The notes under the pieces were generated by a model, which saw nothing but the letters and a program-made list of their open reading frames with translations, was not told the DNA's origin and made no database searches. From contig NZ_CP080531.1 of the NCBI RefSeq assembly GCF_024746835.1, positions 2,170,001 through 2,234,000 on the forward strand: 64,000 nt of DNA, read 5' to 3'. Below are positions 18,510-27,069 of this stretch, piece after piece (the stretch's first letter is position 1; each line of letters opens with the position of its first letter). The position numbers and the translations under genes are program-made. Source of the stretch: Mesorhizobium sp. AR02 (GTDB taxonomy: Bacteria > Pseudomonadota > Alphaproteobacteria > Rhizobiales > Rhizobiaceae).

Positions 18510-20099
18510 ATGAAGACTGAACTCGACCATCTCGCTGATCTCGCCGGCCAGGGCCGGATATCGCGTCGTGACTTCCTTGGCCGCACGGCGGCACTGGGCG
18601 TGTCGGCGGCGCTGGCAACGACGCTGGCCGGGAAAGCCTTCGCACAGACGCCGGCCAAGGGCGGCATCCTCAAGGCCGGCCTGCAGGGTGGGGAATCGAC
18701 CAACAGCCTCGACCCCGCGCTGAACCTCAGCCAGGTCACCTACAGCTTCGGCAAGCAGTGGGGCGAGTATTTGGTCCGGCTGATGCCCGACAACAGCCTG
18801 ACCAATATGATCGCGCAGGAGATCGGCGCGTCCAAGGACGCCAAGACCTGGACGATCAAGGTGCGCGACGGCATCGAGTTCCACAATGGCAAGACCGTTG
18901 CCGCCGAAGACATCGCCGCCACCATCGAGCGCCATGCCGACGAAAAGTCCAAATCCGGTGCGCTCGGCATCCTCAAGAACATCAAGGGCGTCAAGGCAAG
19001 CGGCAAGGAAGTCGTCGTCACGCTCGGCGATGCCGACGCCGATTTCCCCTATCTGATGGCCGACTACCACCTCGTCATCCAGCCGAATGGCGGCAAGGAC
19101 AACCCGAATGCCGGCATCAGCGCCGGCCCCTACAAGGTCGCCGTCAACCAGCCTGGCGTGCGCCATGGCGGCGAGCGCTTCGCCAATTACTGGCAAGGCG
19201 ACAAAATGGGCCATGCCGACCAGATCGAGATCGTCGTCATCAATGACGCGACGGCGCGGCTTGCTGCGCTGCAGGGCGGCCAGATGCACATGATCAACCG
19301 CGTCGAGCCCAAGGTTGTCGACCTGGTCAAGCGCATTCCCGGCGTCAGCATCGAGAATGTGTCGGGCAAGGGCTATTACCCGTTCAACATGTTCTGCGAC
19401 ACCGCACCGTTCGACAGCAACGACCTTCGGATGGCGCTGAAACTCGCCATGGACCGCGAGGAGATGTTGGAGAAGATCCTGCGCGGCTATGGCTCGGTCG
19501 GCAACGACTTCCCGATCAACGAAGCCTACCCGCTGTTTTCGACCGACATCGAGCAACGCAAGTTCGATCCGGAAAAGGCGGCCGCACTCTACAAGAAGTC
19601 GGGCCACAGCGGCTCGATCCTGCTGCGCACCTCCGACGTCGCCTTCCCCGGCGCCGTCGACGCCGCCCAGCTCTATCAGCAGTCCTGCGCCAAGGCCGGC
19701 ATCAAGATCGAGATCAAGCGCGAGCCCGGCGACGGCTATTGGTCGGAAGTCTGGAACAAGCAGCCCTTCTCGCTCTCCTACTGGGGTGGGCGCGCCACGC
19801 AGGACCAGATGTATTCCACTGGCTACGTCTCGACCGCCGACTGGAACGACACGCGCTTCAAGCGTCCGGAATTCGACAAGATGCTGCTTGCGGCGCGCGG
19901 CGAGCTCGACCAGGCCAAGCGCAAGGCGATCTACCACGACATGGCGGTGTTGATACGCGACGAAGGCGGCCTGATCGTGCCGTTCTTCAACCAATTCATC
20001 GACGCGGCCGCCACCAATAAGATCGGCGGCTTTGCCAAGAGCCCGATCGGCGAAATGATGGATGGCTACGCGTTGGCTGAGTGCTGGCTCAACGCTTAG
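18510..20099 (+). CDS. Peptide-type ABC transporter substrate-binding protein (second copy)
   Basis: A 529-residue periplasmic SBP_bac_5 protein closely similar along its whole length to the product of 13231-14817; for example both share LKAG.(L/V).GGESTNSLDPAL, VRHGGERFANYWQGDKMGHA and the STADWNDTRFKRP region. It too has a Tat signal (ISRRDFLGRTAALGVSA, then KAFAQ). The pair probably arose by duplication and serves one transporter with two ligands or conditions. The gene has its own 200-base leader containing the palindromic repeat, so it may be separately expressed. Confidence 0.93.
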   Translation: MKTELDHLADLAGQGRISRRDFLGRTAALGVSAALATTLAGKAFAQTPAKGGILKAGLQGGESTNSLDPALNLSQVTYSFGKQWGEYLVRLMPDNSLTNMIAQEIGASKDAKTWTIKVRDGIEFHNGKTVAAEDIAATIERHADEKSKSGALGILKNIKGVKASGKEVVVTLGDADADFPYLMADYHLVIQPNGGKDNPNAGISAGPYKVAVNQPGVRHGGERFANYWQGDKMGHADQIEIVVINDATARLAALQGGQMHMINRVEPKVVDLVKRIPGVSIENVSGKGYYPFNMFCDTAPFDSNDLRMALKLAMDREEMLEKILRGYGSVGNDFPINEAYPLFSTDIEQRKFDPEKAAALYKKSGHSGSILLRTSDVAFPGAVDAAQLYQQSCAKAGIKIEIKREPGDGYWSEVWNKQPFSLSYWGGRATQDQMYSTGYVSTADWNDTRFKRPEFDKMLLAARGELDQAKRKAIYHDMAVLIRDEGGLIVPFFNQFIDAAATNKIGGFAKSPIGEMMDGYALAECWLNA

Positions 20100-20196
20100 C
20101 CGAACCCTGCCTGTCTGATTCACGTGTAAGAACGCCGTGTGCCCGAAACGGCATGCGGCGTTCCCGTTTCAACTGCTAGACATCATGGAGCAGCCC

Positions 20197-21036
20197 ATGG
20201 CGCTCAATTCCAAGCTTCTGCTGATCATCCTCGATGGCGTGCCCTACCGGAACTGGCGCCGGCTGATGGGCAATCTCGAGGGCTGGGTGCAATCGGGCGA
20301 GGCGCGGGTCTGGAAGATGCGCTCGGTGCTGCCGTCGACCTCGGCCTGCTGCTATGCCTCGATCCACACCGGCGTGTCGCCACAGGTGCACGGCATCCTC
20401 TCCAATGAGAACCGGTTTCGCGTAACCCAGCCGGATATCTTTTCGGAAGTCAGCAAGGCCGGTGGCAAGACGGGTGCCGTCACCCACTCCTACTGGTCGG
20501 AATTCTTCCGGTCCTACCCGTTCGACCTGGTCGAAGACATGGAGTATGACGAGCCCGGCGGGCCGATCACGCATGGCCGCTTCCACACCATGACCGGCTA
20601 CAACGCCCGCAACCAGATGACGCCGAGCGATGTCGACCTGTTCGCGACGCTGACCATGCTGACGAAACGCCACGGCATCGACTACGGCATCCTGCACACC
20701 TGCACGCTGGACTCGATGGGCCATCGCTTCGGCCACGACTGCCACGAGATGGACCATGCCGTCTATGCGATGGACGGCATGCTGGCCGCCTTCCTGCCGG
20801 GCTGGATCGCGGCCGGCTACGAAGTCATGGTCACCGCCGATCACGGCCAGACCGACCGTGGCCACCATGGCGGCCACGATGACGAGATGCAGGATTTCGC
20901 GCTCTACTATTTCGGGTCCGGCAAAGGCCCCGAGGGCGAGGTGCTGATCGACCAGTTGCAGCTGGCGCCGACGGTGCTCAGCCGGCTTGGCGTGCCGGTG
21001 CCGGCGACGATGAAGGCGAAGCCGTTTTTGGGGTGA
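20197..21036 (+). CDS. Alkaline phosphatase superfamily phosphodiesterase/pyrophosphatase
   Basis: A 279-residue protein of the type I phosphodiesterase/nucleotide pyrophosphatase clan. The N-terminal LLLIILDGVPYRNW supplies the first metal Asp, SVLPSTSACCYASIHTGVSPQVHGI carries the nucleophile Ser/Thr region, and VTADHGQTDRGHHGGHDDE holds the C-terminal metal ligands. No signal peptide is visible, so it is probably cytoplasmic. The ATG at 20197 follows GGAG by six bases; a further ATG at 20185 has no ribosome site. It follows the peptide-type transporter in the same direction, which hints that the imported ligand may be a phosphate ester or phosphonate-like compound; this is inference. Confidence 0.8.
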   Translation: MALNSKLLLIILDGVPYRNWRRLMGNLEGWVQSGEARVWKMRSVLPSTSACCYASIHTGVSPQVHGILSNENRFRVTQPDIFSEVSKAGGKTGAVTHSYWSEFFRSYPFDLVEDMEYDEPGGPITHGRFHTMTGYNARNQMTPSDVDLFATLTMLTKRHGIDYGILHTCTLDSMGHRFGHDCHEMDHAVYAMDGMLAAFLPGWIAAGYEVMVTADHGQTDRGHHGGHDDEMQDFALYYFGSGKGPEGEVLIDQLQLAPTVLSRLGVPVPATMKAKPFLG

Positions 21037-21114
21037 GAAGCGCCGAGCTGATAAGGGTGTCGGAGAAACTTCAGCGTCGCCCGCCCCACGCTATGGCTTC
21101 GGGCGTTCGTCACT

Positions 21115-21155
21115 TCAATCGACAAATCGTTGTCGATTGACCCGCCTCCGGCGGG
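21115..21155. repeat. Palindromes upstream of sigma factor operon
   Basis: A perfect 10-base inverted repeat (TCAATCGACA at 21115-21124 and TGTCGATTGA at 21131-21140, six-base loop) is followed directly by CCCGCC-TCC-GGCGGG at 21141-21155. It could terminate the phosphodiesterase transcript or be part of a dispersed repeat; no T-tract follows. Confidence 0.5.
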
Positions 21156-21280
21156 ACGCTCCTCACCCACTGGCAACCGCCCCACTCTTCGGTTAGCCTC
21201 CGCAAATTCCTTGGCGGAGGATGAACCTTTTTGGACCGATCAGCGACAGAGCAGACAGGAGCCAGGCGGCTCGACCGGCC

Positions 21281-21847
21281 ATGACGGCAGCGACGGAGAC
21301 CGATCGCGCGCTTGTCAACCGGGTCGCGAAGGGCGACCGTGCCGCCGTGCGGCTCCTGTTCATGCGTCACCACGCGCGGGTCTACCGCTTCGTGGCGCGC
21401 CAGACGGGATCGGAAATGATGGCTGACGATATCGCGAATGAGGTGTTCCTCGAACTGTGGCGCCAGGCGCCAGGCTTCGAAGGCCGCTCCGAAGTCTCGA
21501 CATGGCTGCTCGGCATCGCCCGGTTCAAGGCGCTGTCGCTGCTGCGCAAGAAAAAGGAAGACTGGATCGACGACGAGGCCGCCGCCGCGGTGCCCGACAG
21601 CGCCGACACGCCGGAGGTCGTCACCATGAAGGAGGACAAGGCCGCCGCCTTGCGTCGCTTCATTGACGCCTTGCCCGAAGAACACCGCACGGTGATCGAC
21701 CTTGCCTATTATCACGGACAGTCGGTGAGCGAGATCGGCGAGGTGCTCGCCATCCCGGTCGCGACGGTCAAGACCAGGATGTTCTACGCCCGCAAGAAAC
21801 TCGGCGAGGCCCTCAAGGCCGCCGGTTACGACAGGGGGTGGCCATGA
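21281..21847 (+). CDS. ECF-type RNA polymerase sigma factor
   Basis: A sigma-70 factor of about 188 residues with only regions 2 and 4. Region 2 spans roughly residues 15-85 (MRHHARVYRFVARQTG, MMADDIANEVFLELWRQ, VSTWLLGIARFKALSLLRKK). Region 4 spans about 115-180, with the helix-turn-helix SVSEIGEVLAIPVATVKTRM. It overlaps the following anti-sigma gene (ATGA) and a secreted subtilase gene, so it probably controls this operon and an envelope response. The start is uncertain: ATG at 21281 gives a normal N-terminus, while ATG at 21221 lies directly against a GGAGG and would add 20 residues. Confidence 0.9.
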   Translation: MTAATETDRALVNRVAKGDRAAVRLLFMRHHARVYRFVARQTGSEMMADDIANEVFLELWRQAPGFEGRSEVSTWLLGIARFKALSLLRKKKEDWIDDEAAAAVPDSADTPEVVTMKEDKAAALRRFIDALPEEHRTVIDLAYYHGQSVSEIGEVLAIPVATVKTRMFYARKKLGEALKAAGYDRGWP

Positions 21848-22512
21848 GCGCCGCTGAAAAGATGTCGCGCCGCGACGAAATGGAAACGTTGCTGCCGTTC
21901 TATCTGAACGGCTCGCTGGAAGGCTCCGACCTCGAAGCTGTCGAGGAATGGCTGGCCAGCGATCCCACGGCGCTTGCCGCACTTGGCGAGGCCGAGGCCG
22001 AATTCTCCGGCACGTCGGCCGCCAATGAGGCAATCCGCCCGCCGACCGATGCGCTCAGCCGCTTTGCCAGGGCGCTCGATGCCGAGGCCGGACCTGCACG
22101 CAAGCCGGCAGGCTCATCCTGGCTGGCGCAGGCCTGGGGCCGCTTCATGGCGGTGCCGGTCGGCGTCGCGTGGGCGGCGGCCGCGGTCCTGCTGGCGCTG
22201 ATTGCGGTGCAGTCCCTGGTGCAGCCCGGCGGCAAGGGCAAGGATTTCGAGATTGCCGGCGCGGAAGACGATCTGGCGAAAATGCCGTTCGCGCTGGTCA
22301 AGTTCAAGCCGGATGCAAAGATGTCGGATATTTCGGCATTCCTCGGCAGCAACGGGCTGAAGGTCATCGGCGGACCGACCGCCGATGGCGTCTTCCGGCT
22401 TGCCATCCCCGCCGCCAACGCAGCCGACTATACGAAGCAGCTCGGCCTTATTGCCGCCCAGCCTTTCGCGGAGACTGTGATCGAGGGAAGGAAACCGGTT
22501 GATGGCGGCTGA
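21844..22512 (+). CDS. Membrane anti-sigma factor with propeptide-like outer domain
   Basis: A 222-residue protein translated from an ATG overlapping the sigma factor stop. Residues 1-60 (RRDEMETLLPFYLNGSLEG, VEEWLASDP) look like a short cytoplasmic anti-sigma domain, without the zinc His/Cys set. A single membrane span lies at about residues 104-125 (VGVAWAAAAVLLALIAVQSLV). The outer part (about 140-215) reads strand-helix-strand-helix-strand: FALVKFKPDA, SDISAFLGSNGLKVIGG, GVFRLAIPA, ADYTKQLGLIAAQ, ETVIEG. This resembles subtilase propeptides, including that of the next gene. It would hold the sigma factor at the membrane until a periplasmic signal releases it. Confidence 0.8.
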   Translation: MSAAEKMSRRDEMETLLPFYLNGSLEGSDLEAVEEWLASDPTALAALGEAEAEFSGTSAANEAIRPPTDALSRFARALDAEAGPARKPAGSSWLAQAWGRFMAVPVGVAWAAAAVLLALIAVQSLVQPGGKGKDFEIAGAEDDLAKMPFALVKFKPDAKMSDISAFLGSNGLKVIGGPTADGVFRLAIPAANAADYTKQLGLIAAQPFAETVIEGRKPVDGG

Positions 22513-23950
22513 GGCGGCCCTTCGATTTGCGGCAATCCTTGCGGCGGCGATGACAATCGCCGCCGTGCCTGCGTCGGCGCAGAGCAACGCCGCCAATAGC
22601 GACCAGACGAAAATCGACTGCCGCAACGGCACCAATGCAGCTGGCGCCAACTGCGCCAAGGATGGCAGCGGCGCCAACGACAATGCCGGCGGTGCGGGTC
22701 CTGCCCAAGCCGGCGCCGTCTTTCTTCCCGTCCTGATCGTCGACCTGTTTCCCAACCCGGTCGCGCCCCCGGCACCGGTGCCGACACCACGACCGGAACC
22801 GGCGCCGCCGCCCGGCAACAATCAGGCCGGCCCGCCGGCCAGCGGGCCGATCGTCTCGCCGACCGATCTCATCGCCGTCCAGCCGCCGCGCGCCGTGGCC
22901 GGCGATTTCGTGCCTGACGAGGTGCTGGTGACCGTTGACGGCGATGCCGGCGCCGTGCAGCAGATCGCCGCCTCCTTCGGCCTCGAAGTGCGCTCGCAGC
23001 GCCAGTCCCGGCTGCTCGGCACCACATTGGTGCGCTTCGGCATTCCCGACGGCCGTCCTGTCGGCGTCGTGCTGGCGCAGCTTGCCGCCGACGGCCGCAC
23101 GCAGCGCCGCGAACCCAATCATATCTATACATTGCAGCAGGCCGCGGGCATCGTGAACTATGCGTTCGGCCGCATCGAACTCGATTCCAAACAGGCCAGC
23201 GGCGAAAACGTCCGCGTTGCCGTCATCGATACCGGCATCGACGACGCCAATCCGGCCTTGGCCGGCGTCATCGCCGCGCAGTTCGACGCCATGCCCGACG
23301 TGCCGATCGAAAAGCGCGATCACGGCACCTCGGTCGACGGGCTGATCGCCGGCGTCGGCGCGCTGGAGGGCATGGCGCCGGGCGCCAGAATCTATCACGC
23401 CCGCGCCTTCGAAGGCGGCAAGTCGACCATGGATGTCATCCTGTCGGCGCTCGACTGGGCGGCGGAGCAGAATGTCAGCATCATCAATATGAGCTTCGTC
23501 GGACCGAAGAACGATCTGCTCGGCGCCGCCTGCCGCAATGCACGAGCGCTTGGCATGGTGCTGGTGGCCGCTGCCGGCAATAACGGGCCGAAGGCGCCCT
23601 ATGGCTATCCGGCCGCTTTCGACGGCGTCATCGCGGTGACCGCCACTGACGCCAAGGACGGGCTGATGCCGCAGGCCAATCGTGGCGCCTATGTCTTCAT
23701 CTCAGCCCCCGGCGTCGAGATGGTGGCGCCGAGCGGCGCCGGCTCCGATGTGGTCACCGGCACCTCATTTGCCGCGGCGATCGTCAGCGGCGCCATCGCC
23801 AATCTCCTCCATGCCGCGCCCGACCGCTCGGCGGATGACATCGAGAAAGCCTTGGCGGCAACGGCCAAGGATCTCGGGCCCAAGGGGCGCGACAACGACT
23901 TCGGCTATGGGCTGCTGGACATCAAGGCGGCCGAGGCGGCGAAGAAATGA
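22502..23950 (+). CDS. Secreted subtilase (S8 serine protease)
   Basis: A 482-residue exported serine protease. A signal peptide (LRFAAILAAAMTIAAVPASAQS) is followed by a low-complexity Asn/Pro-rich segment to about residue 120, including the PAPVPTPRPEPAPPPGNN stretch that may span the envelope. A propeptide-like domain lies at about 135-210, and the catalytic domain after it shows the full triad: VAVIDTGIDD (Asp), RDHGTSVDGL (His) and GTSFAAAIVSG (Ser), with the oxyanion Asn in AAAGNNGP. The ATG lies inside the end of the anti-sigma gene (11-base overlap). The operon suggests that the protease acts in, or responds to, the sigma factor circuit. Confidence 0.92.
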   Translation: MAAEAALRFAAILAAAMTIAAVPASAQSNAANSDQTKIDCRNGTNAAGANCAKDGSGANDNAGGAGPAQAGAVFLPVLIVDLFPNPVAPPAPVPTPRPEPAPPPGNNQAGPPASGPIVSPTDLIAVQPPRAVAGDFVPDEVLVTVDGDAGAVQQIAASFGLEVRSQRQSRLLGTTLVRFGIPDGRPVGVVLAQLAADGRTQRREPNHIYTLQQAAGIVNYAFGRIELDSKQASGENVRVAVIDTGIDDANPALAGVIAAQFDAMPDVPIEKRDHGTSVDGLIAGVGALEGMAPGARIYHARAFEGGKSTMDVILSALDWAAEQNVSIINMSFVGPKNDLLGAACRNARALGMVLVAAAGNNGPKAPYGYPAAFDGVIAVTATDAKDGLMPQANRGAYVFISAPGVEMVAPSGAGSDVVTGTSFAAAIVSGAIANLLHAAPDRSADDIEKALAATAKDLGPKGRDNDFGYGLLDIKAAEAAKK

Positions 23951-23965
23951 AGTCGCGCTAGCAGA

Positions 23966-24763
23966 TTACCGTTCCAACCAATCTGGCGCGATCTCCATCA
24001 GCGCCTGCTCCGGGCGTGCGGCCAAATCATCCAGCAACTCCATTTCGTCGTCTGGAATCGATCGTTTGTGTTGAGGCGCCTCGCGCCAGCGATCCCAGTT
24101 CGACGTCTCGCGACCGTTCAGCACATAGTGGTCGCGCAGCACGTTGATCTTCAGGAACCACCAGCCGGCCACACTGCCGTGGCCGAATGCGCCTGAGTCG
24201 GCCTCCGCCCGGCGGCATCTCAACCAGGCTTCTCCCGCCGTCATGAAAAACCGGCGCGGCACATCGGCGGAATCGAATTCAATGCGGTTCCTTTGCCGCA
24301 GCATGGGATCGATTTGGGCATCGCTGAGGCGCCACGTGCCGGCCTCGGAATCCCAGTATTCGCAAACCCAGTGGTCCTCCCATTCGTCACCAAAATAAGC
24401 AGCGAAGCCGCATCGCACGCGGGCCGGAACACCCCTGCAGCGCAAGAAGGAGCAGAGCGCAAGCGCGAAGTCGCGGCAGGTGCCGGTGGATCGCTTGTCC
24501 GCCGGCCGCTGGACATCAAGAGGCCGCGGATCCCGCTTCAGGACATCATCCAGCCGTTCGGCGATGGGCAATGTTCTGCGCGCCGTTGGATCGAGCGTCG
24601 TCTCGTCGAGGCCGTACTCTCTTGCCCAGTCAGCATGCACCAGCACGCCCTGGATGACCTGGCTGAGAGGCCCGATGCCTGCCGGAAGCGTGGCAATCGC
24701 AGCAGCGTGGTGCCCCGGATCGGACATGTGGCTATGAGCCAGCCAACGATCCGCGCCTTCCAT
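23966..24763 (-). CDS. Transglutaminase-like cysteine peptidase family protein
   Basis: A 265-residue protein with a transglutaminase-like core. The catalytic Cys lies in STGTCRDFALAL near residue 95, the His in WEDHWVCEYW near 131, and the Asp in RLSDAQID near 148, in the right order. No signal peptide or membrane span is seen, so it is cytoplasmic. Such proteins act as peptidases or amide-modifying enzymes; the substrate is unknown. A GGAGAG ribosome site precedes the ATG. It converges on the subtilase gene with 15 bases between them, and a broken membrane-protein gene lies upstream on the same strand. Confidence 0.8.
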   Translation of the reverse strand: MEGADRWLAHSHMSDPGHHAAAIATLPAGIGPLSQVIQGVLVHADWAREYGLDETTLDPTARRTLPIAERLDDVLKRDPRPLDVQRPADKRSTGTCRDFALALCSFLRCRGVPARVRCGFAAYFGDEWEDHWVCEYWDSEAGTWRLSDAQIDPMLRQRNRIEFDSADVPRRFFMTAGEAWLRCRRAEADSGAFGHGSVAGWWFLKINVLRDHYVLNGRETSNWDRWREAPQHKRSIPDDEMELLDDLAARPEQALMEIAPDWLER

Positions 24764-24885
24764 GTCGGCTCTCCGTTCCTCGGCCAGGGCCGCTTAATCA
24801 GTCAAACTGATTTTTTCGCTGCGAGCAAGGCCGGCAAGGGGCAGCCAGGCGCATCCTCGTCTGAGGATCCTGCGAACGCTATCGA

Positions 24886-25539
24886 TCAGCCCGCCGCGAG
24901 TTCACGGGTTCGCCGGCCTAGCAGAAGCAGCGCGGATGCAAGACAAAACCCGACGACAGCCAGCCCGATTATAACAAGCCATCGCATCAATACCGCCTGC
25001 TCATCATGGCCGATGACGCGGTAGAGACCGTTGATCTCGACCATTTCGGTGTCGGACAATCGCTTTTTGGGCAGCGTTCGGTCGGTGTAGAAATATTTGG
25101 TCATCGCATTGAATTCGAGTTCACGTCCGATGAACATTTCGGTGGGGTTCAGGTCTGAAGTGACATAGCCCTCATAAGTGAGTTCCTGCGTGGTCCGGAT
25201 ATCGACATTGTTGAAGTCCGGCTCTGTAGCGCCCGCATGAAACCAGCCTGGCGAAAACACCGAGAATGACCCAGAGCGAGGCAGATGGGTGATCGGCTAG
25301 TTGACGATCTCGACCACTTTCTGTTCTGTCCGCGCGGCTTCCGCATTTGCCTTTTCGATCCCTGGCAAAGTCCAGACGATTGCACCGGCAACGGTCAGCA
25401 AAAGGCCCGTCAAGCCAAGCAGAAACACGATACGGCCAGCAGGGAGCGCCGGTCTCGGGGCACGGTGAACCGGGGTAGCCGGGGCGCGACTCTCGCGCCC
25501 GCGCCGGCCGAAAACCGCGCTGGGCTGATCGGTGTTCAT
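24886..25539 (-). pseudogene. Two-span membrane protein gene with in-frame TAG
   Basis: Two open stretches in the same frame are separated only by a TAG at 25297-25299. The upstream part has a proline-rich N-terminus and a membrane span (GRIVFLLGLTGLLLTVAGAIV) followed by a charged helix ending KVVEIVN. Beyond the stop, without any start, reading continues PITHLPRSG...FSPGWFHAGATEPDFNN, a soluble domain with the well-formed FIGRELEFNAMTKYFYTDR segment, and a second span RWLVIIGLAVVGFCLASALLLLG. The continued coding quality on both sides points to one ancestral gene of about 218 codons cut by a nonsense change, or a sequencing error. The function is not recognised. The N-terminal start is uncertain; ATG at 25539 is used. 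Confidence 0.65.
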
Positions 25540-25681
25540 CGGCTCATGTTCGAACAGGCGGGCTAATGCGGCGTTAATAGGCCTTCGTCGTTGCTTCAAA
25601 ACCGAGGTCACTTTTGAGTGACATGCATTAGAAGGTCCGCTTCGGGCGAACCCGGTCGTTCACTGTGATTGGACCTAGCCC

Positions 25682-26704
25682 CTACGCCGGCGCGCCGGCC
25701 ACCGAGCCGCGCACCACCAGGTCGACCGGCCAGACTTCGCCGCGGGCGCCCTCTTCCAGTCCCGATATCCGCGCCGCCAGCCGCTCGGCGACGCGCGCGC
25801 CGGCAAGACGGATCGATGAGCGCGTGGTCGACAGCGGCACGGAAAAATTCTCCGGCTTCAGCCAGGGAAAGACGTCGTCATGGGCGATCAGCGAGACGTC
25901 GCCGGGAATGGTGAGGCCGAGATCGCGCACAGCGCGCACGACGCCCAGCGCCATGATCAGGCTGGAGCAGGCGATCGCCGTCGGCGCGTCGCCGGCCTCC
26001 AGCAGACGCCTGGTGGCGCGGTAGCCGTTTTCTTCGGTCATGGCCACCGAACAGACATGGCGTTTGCCCAGGGTCAGCCCGCTTACCGCGAGTGCGCGGC
26101 GCACGCCGCGCTCGCGATGGATGGCGAAGGTCTCGCGGTCGTCGCCATTGATCAGCGCCAACCGCCGGTGGCCGAGCTGGACCAGCAGCCGCGCCGCCTC
26201 GTGGAAGGCACCCTCATTGTCGATGTCGAGATAGGGATAGTCGAAATCGAAGCCTTCGCTGCGACCATGGACGAGGAAGGGAATGCCGAGCGTGCTGACC
26301 AGCGCCACCCGACTGTCCTGCGGCCTAGGCGAAGAGATATAGACGGCATCGACCTGGCGGTTGGCGACGATGCGCCGGTAGGTCGTCTCCTGGTCGTCGG
26401 CGTCGGCCGGCGACAGCACAAGGTCAAGCTCGTGCGAGCGGGCATAGTCGCCGAGGCCGGACAGGAACTCGACAAAATGCGGATCGATGTCGACGGCGGC
26501 CCCGGTCGGCAAGACATAGCCGATCATGCCGGATTTGCCGGTCGCCAGCCGCCGCGCACTCGGATTGGGGCGATAGCCATGGCGCTTGGCGGCATCCATG
26601 ACGCGCCGGCGCGTTTCCTCGTTGACCTCCGGATAGCCGTTCAACGCCCGGCTTACCGTGGTCTGCGAGAGCGCCAGCATATGCGCGAGCTGCTTGAGGT
26701 TCAC
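25682..26704 (-). CDS. aglR: LacI-family regulator of the alpha-glucoside operon
   Basis: A 340-residue LacI/GalR repressor. The N-terminal helix-turn-helix reads NLKQLAHMLALSQTTVSRALNGYPEVNEETR; the periplasmic-binding-like effector domain follows from about residue 60 (GMIGYVLPTGAAVDIDPHF, HRRLALINGD, SLIAHDDVFPWL). The GTG at 26704 is preferred: a GGAGG lies six bases before it (26711-26715) and it places the DNA-binding domain at the very N-terminus. It diverges from aglEFGAK, the arrangement known for S. meliloti agl, and AAAGCGCTTT-type palindromes lie before both transcription units, as expected for autoregulation and operon control. Confidence 0.9.
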   Translation of the reverse strand: MNLKQLAHMLALSQTTVSRALNGYPEVNEETRRRVMDAAKRHGYRPNPSARRLATGKSGMIGYVLPTGAAVDIDPHFVEFLSGLGDYARSHELDLVLSPADADDQETTYRRIVANRQVDAVYISSPRPQDSRVALVSTLGIPFLVHGRSEGFDFDYPYLDIDNEGAFHEAARLLVQLGHRRLALINGDDRETFAIHRERGVRRALAVSGLTLGKRHVCSVAMTEENGYRATRRLLEAGDAPTAIACSSLIMALGVVRAVRDLGLTIPGDVSLIAHDDVFPWLKPENFSVPLSTTRSSIRLAGARVAERLAARISGLEEGARGEVWPVDLVVRGSVAGAPA

Positions 26705-26721
26705 AAAAGGCCTCCATTCCC

Positions 26722-26735
26722 TCAAAGCGCTTTTA
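26722..26735. promoter_or_regulatory. Candidate AglR operator before aglR
   Basis: The sequence TCAAAGCGCTTTTA has a perfect 10-base palindromic core, AAAGCGCTTT (26724-26733), 18 bases upstream of the GTG of aglR. The central CG dyad is typical of LacI-family operators. The same core occurs before aglE. Confidence 0.6.
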
Positions 26736-26943
26736 AATTGAATCGACCCAAATGCCACAAGGGCGCGACGTCATCGCGATGACCATAGTCGGGGTTGAGA
26801 CCGGTTTGAAACAAAAAATCACTGTTGCGCTGCCAAAAAACCATGCTGCGCTGCACTTTTCGGCGCCAAAATCTACAAAGTTAAATCGATTAGCTAACCG
26901 AGCCTCTTGACTTCCGGTCGATTCAATGGCGTGATCGGGAAAG

Positions 26944-26957
26944 CCAAAGCGCTTTGG
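26944..26957. promoter_or_regulatory. Candidate AglR operator before aglE
   Basis: CCAAAGCGCTTTGG is a perfect 14-base palindrome with the same AAAGCGCTTT core as the site before aglR. It lies 113 bases before the aglE start, where a promoter for the transport operon would be expected, and is the strongest operator-like sequence in the divergent region. Confidence 0.65.
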
Positions 26958-27069
26958 AAGACTCTTCGAAAGGTTGCGGTTCCCTTGCGACTGAGTCACA
27001 GTCCTGCAGCGTCGGCGGGCGGAATGGAGGTTCCGTCCGGTGTATGTGACCCACTGGGAGGGAATACCG

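Noticed and set aside
26879..26897. GTTAAATCGATTAGCTAAC as a further operator before aglE
   Set aside because: Symmetry is imperfect beyond the AATCGATT core and it does not match the AAAGCGCTTT sites, so the evidence is too weak.
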